A DNA stretch of 28,444 nucleotides, from positions 1-28,444 of the forward strand of contig JADRCO010000675.1 in assembly GCA_021464525.1 (NCBI GenBank), written 5' to 3'. This stretch comes from Rhizophagus sp. LPA8_4_AMF. Taxonomy: Eukaryota; Glomeromycota; Glomeromycetes; Glomerales; Glomeraceae. The position numbers were made by a program, and so were the translations under genes. Below are positions 20,606 through 28,444 of the stretch, piece by piece (position 1 is the first letter of the stretch; the number at the start of each line of letters is the position of its first letter). The notes beneath the pieces are model-generated. The model searched no databases, was not told the origin of the DNA, and saw nothing but the letters and a program-made list of their open reading frames with translations.

Positions 20606-23600
20606 TTATTCATTAGGTTCATTAGGCTTTGGTTTGTGATGACTCCAATAATCTCGTACTTTTTTCTTTGTCCATCCATCCCAAACCTGTAATAATGCTT
20701 TTAAAACTTCTTCAACTTCTTCTTCTGTTGGTGAATTTGGTGTCAACAATGGTTCCAGTAAGTCCTTTTCTTGTTGGGTCGTTTGATGGCGTGTTTTTTG
20801 TTTTTTTGATAATGGTTCGGAAATATCTGTAAGATCTTCATTAATTAAATCTGAAATGTACTGAGTTTCCTTCAAAGATGAGGATGATTGTTCAGGTAAT
20901 TCACTTTCTTTTTCGGTGGGTTTTAGTAATCTTTTTGCTAATAATTTAGTGGTTTTTTCGGCTTCTTTTTCGGTTTTTTTTATATCTTTAACTTTGCTAA
21001 CTACTACCTCTTTGGCTTTTCTTCCCTTAGAATTAATGGCTTCTATTTTTAATATTTCTTGTCTATATATTGTTTTTAATCTTCCTAATCCAGCATTATA
21101 ACAACTAAATAGTTTTTGACATCCTTCCTGGTTCAATTGGCTATTATTCTTAAAGAGTGGATATTCTAATGGATTAACTGAACCAAAAGCTTCTACTAAA
21201 GATTTTATTAAACTCCAAAGGGCTGTATATCGATTATCAACTGAATGCTTACCACGCGACATCACATTGTCATTAATAAATTCACCAAAAAGTAAGTTCA
21301 TTCTCTCTCTTTCTTCTTGTGCAGCTTTTATTTGGCGTTTCAAATTCTCTTCATTAATAACATTACCTGTAATGTTTTGTTTAATGAATTTCACACCAAA
21401 AGTTTCCAGCGCCTCGTCAAATGCATAATAGTGACCTTCTCTTGTTAAATTAATTGATCCAGCATAATGTAATAATTCTTTAAGTCGTGGATATTTTGCA
21501 AGTAAAGAGAGAAAACAAACTGTTGATTTGGTATAATTTAATGTTCCTCCAGCCGGAAATAGTGGAGAAAATGCTGCAAGACATTTGAGTTGTATATTTG
21601 TATTTCCAGTTCTAATACCACCTCGATGAGCTTTCCACCAGCCACACCATTTGTAAAAACAATGCCATACTTTGAGTAGTCATTATTTTCTTCTTCTATT
21701 TGTGAAATTTCTATTTGTTTTTTAGTAATATGAATGTGAATAGCACAAGCAACTGCTAACCATATTAAATCTAATACTCTACAGGTTGAACGGTAATCTA
21801 CAACAGATTCTAATTTGTCCAAAAATTTTACACCCAACATAGCAGCAAGATTATAAATGCCATAACTTGAAAAAATTGTTAAAAGAGCACTACACATGTC
21901 TTTGGCTGCCCTAAAATAGGTCTGATTCTTGAATTTTTTTGGTGGAGTTTAATAACTCTACGAAAGATTGCTTCATCACAACAGATTTCTACAGGTTGTT
22001 CTTCAACTAATTTCAAATCTTCTATGTATTTTCACATGCAGCAAATATATCTTCATCATTGCTAGGATTTCCTCCAGCTTCAAGAATAACAATATGTGGT
22101 GGTAAGCATTGCATACCAATGTTTATTTGTTCAATTATTTTTGTATTTACAATATCACAATTAAATTCACATGAATAATCTATTGAATTATCTTCCTTTT
22201 GTTTACAATTAAGAAGTTGACTAATTATAAGTTGAAATCCAATTAAAACTTCATCAGCAAATTGATTTGGACCAAATAAGTAAGTTTGTTCTTCAAGTTG
22301 TATTACATTATCTTCAATTGATTCAATAGAAATAGGTAATTCAAATTGAAAAACAATTCTTAGTGTTGCATGAGTGGTTGTTCGTGTTGTGTCATATATA
22401 TTACCAAAGGTAAATGTTCTCTCTTTAAAATCTATATTATCTATAACACAAATATTCCATATTTTATTATTATTTTTTAGGCGTAAAGTTGGATCAGCAG
22501 CTGACATTCTTTTATTTTCTAGATTTCGTTCATGACGATCTGTATGTGCAACTACATTTACAGATTGAAGAACTTGATATAATGAGGATAATAGATGAGG
22601 TTTACGACAAAGACTTGAAAGTATTGTTGGTAACCAAATTTTTACTTTTTTTTGAGATAAGGAAAGGATTATTGAGTTAAAAATGAGCTAATTTTTTTTA
22701 TCTTAATTTGATTAACAGGTTTTATTGGTTTTTTTCGTGATATTAGTTTTTCATTTGCTTTTTTTCTATTATATTCTAACAAATTACTTATCATTCCTTC
22801 AAATAAAGAATATATAGGTTTAGGAAGTACTGATTGATATTCAATTAAAGAACTAGGTGATTCTAATGTCTGAAAATTTTGAAATTCTTTACAAGATTTT
22901 TTAAGATCTTTTGCTAAATTGTGACCTATCTGTAAACATTCTTTAGGCATTAAAATTGAATTATCTATTTTAATTTTATATAGTTTAAATATTGTTTTAA
23001 TGGAAAACAAACTTAGTGATGTTTCAATAAAATTATTATCATATGTTGTATTGGTTTGTTCGTCATTTTCAGAATCAAGAATTTGCAAAGTTAATGTAAT
23101 AAAATTCAAAATTTTTGTTTGTAATTGTATATTATTAGTTGAAATAATCCATTTATTCATAAGTTCTAATGAACTAATAAGATCCTGTTCATGTTTTCCT
23201 TCAAAATGACAGCTACTTTCTTTTTTACCTCGTCCAGGTTTTACATGTAAATGCCCTCCTTCTTTTTCATAACAATCACAACAAATATATCTTGCTTTAT
23301 AATTTGATTGTGCTTTCATTACAATAGAATCAAGTTCTTTTAATGCCTTACAATTTTTTTGACCTATGCATGGGACTTGAATGTACTTTCCTAACAATTT
23401 CCAAGAATGCTCTGCACAAAATTTTCCACGACTGAAAAAATAATAATTAATTCCACAAAATCGACAACGTCTAGAATGAATTAAACTTTCTAAAGAACTT
23501 TTTAATTTTTTAGTACCTTCTGAATGTAATTTATTTTGATCAAACATAAAATGGCTATAACAAACTCCTAATTTATCTAGGTTTCCACCTACATCTTCTA

Positions 23601-23985
23601 CCATTGATTTATCTAATTGCCACATTCCAACTAACTGCCATAATCCATGTAACTTCTCTGTTCCCCCACAACATTTTATTTCTCCATCGATAATATCTAC
23701 TATTGCACAAGCTGAAAAAGTTTTTCCTGTTGTTTGTGGTATATTCATATCATTTTCTGCTTCTGTGCTTTCTGTGACAATAGATTGTACAGCTGAATCA
23801 CTTTCCCACTCTTCACTATTACTACTGCTCGTTGATTCTTGAAATAATAAATGAGCAGTTTTAAAGGCATTTTGATCTTGTAAAAAGGTAAAATCACCTT
23901 CACATTCAGGTATATTGTCAAAAAAAATATTGACGTCTTGAATGTTTTCGTAAGTAGACTGAGTATTAATGAAGTTTTCTGTCAT
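20606..23985 (-). pseudogene. Decayed zinc-cluster, transposase-like gene (Rhizophagus-type expanded family)
   Basis: Four frame-disjoint minus-strand segments line up as one ancestral protein of about 1,100 aa: 23985-22669, about 22700-22022, about 22020-21538 and about 21690-20606. The first carries an acidic N-terminus and a cysteine cluster (C174, C177, C190, H193, C206, C212, C235, C236, C238, C259). The second has VIDNIDFKERTF and THATLRIVFQFELP, the third EICCDEAIF and VVDYRSTCRVLDLIW, and the last FDEALETFGVKFIKQNITG plus a coiled, acidic stretch and a C-terminal WTKKKVRDYWSHHK resembling homeodomain helix 3. At least four frame breaks exist: at the A-run near 22690, near 22025, near 21910 (about 10 bases lost) and near 21680. 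DNID and CDEA resemble DUF6589/KDZ-like transposase-derived proteins (inference). No terminal repeats were found. Confidence 0.65.
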
Positions 23986-24292
23986 TTTTTCAAAAAAATT
24001 AGAAAAATAAGTTTTGCGTTACTAATAGATATATGACACAATAGTCGACCTTTATAACAAGATCCTTTTAAATTAACCAAGGCGTTTAACGTTTAAAGTT
24101 TATTTAAATATTTTTAAGAACCTAACGAACAATTCTGGTAATACAAAATTTAAGTTATTTAAAAATGTTACACAGTTTTCCTATAGAAGAAGTTAAAAAA
24201 GGGCGAAAATTCATAGTAAAAATTTGACGGTCAGATCGACATACTATGTAACACCATTTGTACCAGACATTTCTGATGACTGCTATGTTCTT
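23986..24292. other. Spacer upstream of the transposase-like pseudogene
   Basis: About 300 bp with no gene. It probably holds the old promoter of the pseudogene. The right boundary is the foldback element. Confidence 0.4.
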
Positions 24293-24466
24293 ATTATGGT
24301 GTAGTTAGCCGAAATATTCCAGCCGCATTCCTGATTGCCAATCATCCGAACCTGGCTCAGACGTAGATCTGTCATGGAATTCCATGTTATTTCGGCTATT
24401 GAACCAGGTCCGGATGATCGGCAATCAGGAATGTGGCTGAATATTTTGGCTAACTACACTATAATT
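24293..24466. mobile_element. 174-bp foldback element with about 65-bp arms
   Basis: The left arm (24293-24359) and right arm (24400-24466) are inverted copies with about seven mismatches. Both read GTGTAGTTAGCC, then CATTCCTGATTGCC and ACCTGG going inward. The 40-bp centre includes GGAATTCC. Outer bases are ATTAT on both sides, so a TA-type target duplication is possible but unproven. No coding capacity. Transcription would give a long hairpin RNA. Confidence 0.8.
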
Positions 24467-24887
24467 ATGTTAATTATGTTTATAATATAATTATTCTCAA
24501 TTTATTGTATTCTTATTAAATCTTTCCAGGTTCATAACATAGTTTGATGATTATTTAGTAGTATAATATCGTTATTCATTTTCTCTAATGACTTAAAGGT
24601 AACCAGCATGTGTAACCAGAAAATTAATCCGGCTACCATTCAGTGTCGTTCCAATTAAATTTTTTTTTATTATTTTCTTTTATATACATATATATGTTTT
24701 ATTCGCTCAAATATACTAATATCTTACACTACACAGACCTTAAAAGATAAATTTCATATTACAATTTCTTATTTTCATGAAAAATAATAATTTCAAATTT
24801 ATTGTGAAACTAAAAATAAGGTATTGAATTTCATCGTAATTACTTTTTTCATTTAATATTACTGAAAATTAATTGTTTACTTTCTGT
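24467..24887. other. AT-rich spacer before repeat copy 2
   Basis: About 420 bp without gene or recognisable repeat apart from A/T runs. Confidence 0.4.
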
Positions 24888-25327
24888 AACTTTCTAGTTC
24901 GCAACTATCTAGTTTTCTGAGCTTTCACTTTAAAAGACAGCAATAGCAATAGCTGAATATTATGATGATTTTCTCATTCATTAACAATGATGTTGAATTT
25001 GTTTATCATTAGATGAAGTCATAGTTAATTAAAGTAAAAAACTATCATGTATTGTGACTTGCGATATTTTACATACCAAAAAATTAACTAGAAAGAATTT
25101 ACTTCATCTCCGCGGCTTGGTATTAATACTAGTTATATATTACCTTACCAGGTAAATAAAATTAATTCTTGATATAAATAGATAAGATTGAATAATTACC
25201 ATTTAAAAATAGTAATTTCAGTAATAAGAAATATTTATACAGGCTCTTTAATCATATGTATATAACGTGACTTGCATGAGAAGCCAATGTTTTTATAATT
25301 TACCAATTTTTCATTTTTTTTTGATAT

Positions 25328-25335
25328 CCTATAAC
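25328..25335. repeat. Target site duplication, left copy (CCTATAAC)
   Basis: Identical to 25732-25739. The aligned empty site in repeat copy 1 reads CCTGTAAT (near 13374) only once. Confidence 0.9.
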
Positions 25336-25731
25336 TAGGGATGGTAACGGTTGGTCACGGTTGGTCATCGGTCAGTCATAAACGGTTAAGAGCCTCTGAT
25401 TGACTGACCGTTTAACTGACCATTTTGGTTGACCATTTGACCGACCATTTGACCGACCATTTAACCGACCGTTTGACTGATGAGTGATAAAAAAATGTTG
25501 CAAAACCATTTTTATTAGATAATCACAACGTTTTTTAGCTAATTTATTAGAGAAATGTTGCAAAAACATTTTTTTAATAGTTTCACACTTTTTTTTTATC
25601 CCTCATCGGTCAAATGGTTGGTTAAACAGTCAGTCAAATGGTTGGTCAAAATGGTCAGTTAAACGGTCGGTCAGAGGTCTTTGACCGACCAATATTGGTC
25701 ACAGTTATGACCATGACCATTGCCATCTCTA
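25336..25731. mobile_element. hAT-type MITE with iterated GGTCA/TGACC motifs
   Basis: A 396-bp element bounded by the perfect 8-bp duplication CCTATAAC. The left end is TAGGGATGGTAACGGT; the right end in reverse complement is TAGAGATGGCAATGGT (13 of 16 matching). Both halves are arrays of GGTCA and TGACC in inverted orientation (for example GACCGACCATTTGACCGACC on the left half and GGTCAAATGG-like units on the right), so each strand can fold on itself. The middle (about 25480-25600) is AT-rich with two GTTGCAAAA-type direct repeats. A 65-codon minus-strand frame here is only the repeat translated (NGRSNGRSNG). Copy 1 of the dispersed repeat supplies an empty site. Confidence 0.9.
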
Positions 25732-25739
25732 CCTATAAC
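25732..25739. repeat. Target site duplication, right copy (CCTATAAC)
   Basis: Exact second copy of the 8-bp flank of the MITE. Confidence 0.9.
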
Positions 25740-26059
25740 CGATTGAATTAGTCAAGCTATAATTATTTTATTTAAATGTTGGCAAATTTTTTCGTAATAT
25801 GTGTAAAGTCATATAAATATAGTTTATAAAAATTTCAAATGTTTATACAAATTTTGTTTGCCTGGTTTAAATTTCCTACTATTTCTTTTTAATGTAGAAT
25901 GTAAATTTCAAAAAATTGAAAATTGAAAAAAAATTAAGAAATATTTACTTTAAAAAGCAAGTGACAATTTTGACACATACAATGTATAACAAATTGTGAT
26001 ATACTGGAAGAAATAATGATAAAATTAAAATGAAATTAAACAAAATTATAAGTAATATA

Positions 26060-26138
26060 GTTATTCCACAGGTAGCTATAATTTTCATGGCGCAGCCGTG
26101 AAAATTAATTGATATTTATGGCTATCCCGTGCAATAAC
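26060..26138. mobile_element. 79-bp miniature inverted-repeat element with nested palindrome
   Basis: The outer arms GTTATTCCACAGGTAGC and, in reverse complement, GTTATTGCACGGGATAGC match at most positions. Inside, ATTTTCATGGC and GCCGTGAAAAT (26081-26105) form a second hairpin around GCA. No target duplication is clear. It may be a small foldback element or an isolated hairpin. Confidence 0.5.
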
Positions 26139-26497
26139 TTTTTATATCACGAGGACTAACATCTATGGCCTAGACTATTATTAATAAACTATTGTTAAAC
26201 CTCATTACTGATTAAAAAAAATCCCCCCCTTTTTTCTTATCATATTTTTTAATTTTTTTTATCAAATTATGTGTAAAAAACATGAAAAAACACGTCTCAT
26301 TTCCCAAGTTTTCAGATAGTAACAAATTTACTTAACAATTCTAATAATAACAAAATGCAAGATGCTGCGCAAATTAAAGCCTCTTACTATTGTGAGAATT
26401 TCCTACCTTCTAGGTCTAACATTGTATCCAAAAAGTCTTTTGTTTGTGTTATACTGAAAAATTACCTTGTTTTAACTCTCGATTTTCACACAGGAAT
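26139..26497. other. Intergenic region before the Crinkler-like fossil
   Basis: AT-rich with a CCCCCCC-TTTTTT run (about 26222-26236). The last 100 bases may be the old promoter and leader of the fossil gene. Nothing else is supported. Confidence 0.4.
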
Positions 26498-27372
26498 ATG
26501 GCGCAGATGATTTTTAATTGTTTTATCCTAGGTGACACTTATGCATTTTTGGCTTTTCTTGGAAAAAACATTACCATCAATGATAACGATACCATTCCTT
26601 TTGAAAATCTCACTGTTGGACTTCTTCATGGACTACATTTTGGAAAAGAAAAAGGATGTTATCAGGAGCTCTAACATAGATCTTTGGAAGGTTGAAATTG
26701 AAGAAACTGATGAAAACATAGAGCGTCAGTCAGGAGATTCTGATGATTAACGTAATTCAGAGCTGTATTATTGAAGTTGCATAATGGCGAATCCATGATA
26801 GATGACTGGAAGTTTAGTACTAGGGCGGTTATTAAAATAAAAAAAATAAATTAGGTCTTTATGGTCATCATAATCACTTTTTAATACATTAAGTGATCTT
26901 TATTTAGACCACTGAACATAGAGAAATATTCAGAGGTGAGAAGTTGCTTACAACTAGATTGGCCAAGAATATTTTCTCAGTTAAACTACTGGATGAGCGC
27001 ATCCACATCATCATCACACAACTGCCTCTGCCTGCCACCACTGGTAAGTATCTCCCAATGGTTTACCTCTCAAACAAGAAATTCACAGTATCTCACATTC
27101 TATATATTTTTTTTATTTGATAGCGCTTTCCATTCCAATGAAATAACAAGCTGAACCTTAAGATTAATAATAATCATAATCCTGTTGCTCCTCATGTGGA
27201 AGAATTTTGGAACAAGCTTTCTAAAGCTCAAATTGTTCTTAAATTGTTTGATGATGCAGACAAAACTAGATATATGTCAGTACCATTATCTAAATACATG
27301 AAAGTTGATAAAAATAAGATTGTGTTGAATGATAATGTAATGCTAAATTCACGAGATGAACTAATACTTTAG
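26498..27372 (+). pseudogene. Broken Crinkler-like (CRN) effector gene fossil
   Basis: CRN proteins are secreted or nuclear effectors with a conserved N-terminal header and variable C-termini; Glomeromycotina have many. Short family-like motifs are visible in separate stretches: an N-terminal FNCFILGDTYAF-type start, LWKVEI, and an IHIII-QLPLPATT stretch followed by a GTAAGT donor, where the header typically meets the C-terminal part. A last stretch (about 27160-27372) reads HNPVAPHVEEFWNKL and ends at TAG. The gene is broken, with at least two breaks, and is treated as a fossil. Motifs remain easy to read, so the decay looks moderate rather than ancient. Confidence 0.6.
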
Positions 27373-27394
27373 CGAAACTTCAAGTTATAAGTAA

Positions 27395-27950
27395 GCCTTT
27401 TCATTTTTCTTTCGCCACTTTTTCATTTTTTTTTTTATCTAACCCTTTCTTTGTTTCTTTTCACTTCTTTTTTTTCTTTATATTTGCTTCTTTTCCTTGT
27501 TCTTTTTCGCCTCTTAATTTCATTTCTTTTTGCCTTCTTTCTTTTCTTTCTACCTTTTAATTTCGCTCTTTCACTTCTTTTTCACCTCTTAATTTCATTC
27601 CCTTTTACACTTTCTTTCTTCCTTTCTTTTCATTTTTTTGTCTCTTAATCCCGGTTTCTTTCGCCTTCCTTCTTCCTTTCTTTTCCAATTCTTAATTTCA
27701 TTCCCTTTTACTTTTCCTTTATTTTTTTTTGTCTCTTTTCTTGTTCCTATTTTACTTCTTATCTTCATTTTTTTCGTCTCATTAATTTGTTTCTTTTCGC
27801 CTCTTTTCTTTGTTTCTTTTTGTTTCTTTTTCTTCCTTTCTCTTTAACCTTTTTTTTTGCTTCCTTCTTGTTGCCTTTTCATTTTCATTTTCTTCCTTTG
27901 ACTCTTTTTTCTACTTTTTCATTTTCTTTCACTTTTCTTTGTCTTTTATC
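27395..27950. repeat. Polypyrimidine low-complexity tract / degenerate minisatellite
   Basis: About 550 bases of almost pure C/T on the plus strand. Phrases such as CTCTTAATTTCATT, TTTCTTTTCGCCT and TTCCTTTCTTTTC recur about every 50-70 bases, indicating a diverged tandem repeat rather than simple (CTTT)n. Several overlapping 65-75-codon frames rich in Phe, Leu and Ser are translations of this tract, not genes. The strand bias could support triplex (H-DNA) formation. Confidence 0.8.
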
Positions 27951-28215
27951 TGTTAAATTTTTCTGTTTTACCGTGTTTAATCTAATCTTAATCTCTCACT
28001 GGTAAAATTATTTTTATCCAATCAAATTCATTTTAATAAAGTCACGTGATTTCCAAGGTTATTACAAATGATTATTAAAAGCTTTATCGAACTTAAAGCT
28101 GATAAAAGATTGTATTATACTTACAACATCAAAATTGTCCCAAGATTTATAATCAAAAGCTTTTATTCTTTCAGATTTCTTTTAACTAGTATCCTTTGTT
28201 TCAGACGGGTACTAT
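27951..28215. other. Spacer before the right-edge element
   Basis: About 260 bp, AT-rich, with one GTCACGTGAT site (CACGTG 28043-28048). No gene supported. Confidence 0.4.
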
Positions 28216-28390
28216 TGTTAATGCTCCGCACGAGCCAGTCTGGCTCGAGCTGGCTCGTGAGCCAGGTAACTCGAGCCAAGCCAAGCCGCGGCTCGTAATA
28301 AATTGGCTCGGCTCGTTCGAGCTGAGCTTTCAATGCAGCTCGTTCGAGCTGGCTCACGAGCTATGAGCCAGCTCGCGAGCTCAAACTTTT
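28216..28390. mobile_element. GC-rich GAGC/GCTC-iterated inverted-repeat element
   Basis: GAGCCAG, GGCTCG, GAGCTGG and CTCGAGC recur in both orientations across about 170 bp, making the block strongly self-complementary and much more GC-rich than its surroundings. Architecture resembles the AACCGGTT and GGTCA MITEs in this window, so a hAT-type MITE is likely. Exact ends and a target duplication are not clear. Small reading frames on both strands are repeat translations. Confidence 0.6.
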
Positions 28391-28424
28391 AAATCCCATT
28401 TATAACGCGGGCCAAATTTTTCTT

Positions 28425-28444
28425 ACGACCGGCCAGAATTAAAA
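28425..28444. repeat. Partial TCTGGCC/GGCCAGAATTAAA motif at the window edge
   Basis: GGCCAGAATTAAA matches one arm of the 24-bp palindrome at 7357-7380. Cut off by the end of the window. Confidence 0.4.

Larger units (their letters stand above)
24888..26030. repeat. Dispersed noncoding repeat, copy 2
   Basis: Partner of 12874-13790, in the same orientation. It is interrupted by the 396-bp hAT-type MITE at 25336-25731, which accounts for most of the length difference. Shared blocks include AACAATGATGTTRAATTTGT, GGTAAATAAAATTAATTCTTG and AAGCCAAT. Function unknown. Confidence 0.75.

Noticed and set aside
25372-25569. Minus-strand 65-codon frame with NGRSNGRSNG
   Set aside because: It is the GGTCA/TGACC array of a MITE translated, not a protein.
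27451-28005. Chain of overlapping plus-strand frames rich in Phe, Leu and Ser
   Set aside because: They translate a polypyrimidine tract in three frames at once and look like membrane proteins only because of T-rich codons.
28068-28357. Small frames at the right edge on both strands
   Set aside because: They translate the GAGC/GCTC repeat element and its flank.
1-28444. CRISPR arrays, bacterial operons, ribosome binding sites or prophage
   Set aside because: Spliced genes, mitochondrial import machinery and eukaryotic domain families show nuclear fungal DNA; no regularly spaced direct repeats with unique spacers were seen.

Overview
The window looks like nuclear DNA from an arbuscular mycorrhizal fungus (Glomeromycotina, probably Rhizophagus). 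This is inferred from a very AT-rich genome with long A/T runs, genes cut by short GT-AG introns, and gene types I associate with that lineage: a TRP-like ion channel with a long charged N-terminal half, an F-box protein, a RING/U-box-like plus TPR protein, a Crinkler-type effector remnant and a zinc-cluster, transposase-like gene. Nothing was searched against a database.

Left to right: (1) an 11-exon channel gene on the plus strand (765-6288, 1,567 aa by my splice model) carrying a six-helix ion-transport domain and an ISGDW pore motif. (2) A 363-bp hAT-type MITE (6724-7086) with a perfect 8-bp target duplication, followed by a decayed copy of a J-domain exon and a perfect 24-bp palindrome. 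(3) A complete three-exon pam18/tim14 gene (8128-7665, minus, 103 aa) for the mitochondrial import motor, whose first exon is only the start codon. (4) An intronless F-box gene (11231-9708, minus, 507 aa). (5) A long intergenic stretch (11.3-14.4 kb) with a 40-bp tandem duplication, the first copy of a roughly 0.9-kb dispersed repeat and two small inverted-repeat elements. (6) A six-exon RING/U-box-like and TPR gene (18502-14462, minus, 1,215 aa); its four small outer exons had to be worked out from splice sites. (7) A 703-bp MITE with long terminal inverted repeats and a 10-bp target duplication (19320-20022). (8) A decayed zinc-cluster, transposase-like gene (23985-20606, minus) with at least four frame breaks. 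(9) A foldback element, then the second copy of the dispersed repeat, interrupted by another hAT-type MITE with an 8-bp duplication (25336-25731). (10) A broken Crinkler-like effector fossil (26498-27372), a roughly 550-bp polypyrimidine tract, and a GC-rich GAGC/GCTC-iterated element at the right edge.

The genes do not form a pathway. Three look intact and functional (channel, Pam18, RING/TPR), the F-box gene also looks intact, and the rest is mobile or decaying DNA. The most distinctive theme is a set of small non-autonomous elements, each built by repeating its own short, often palindromic motif (AACCGGTT, GGTCA/TGACC, TTACGT, TTTACAC/GTAAGY, GAGC/GCTC). Two paired features help to date events: the dispersed repeat gives an empty site for one MITE, and it shares collinear exact matches with the coding sequence of the RING/TPR gene.
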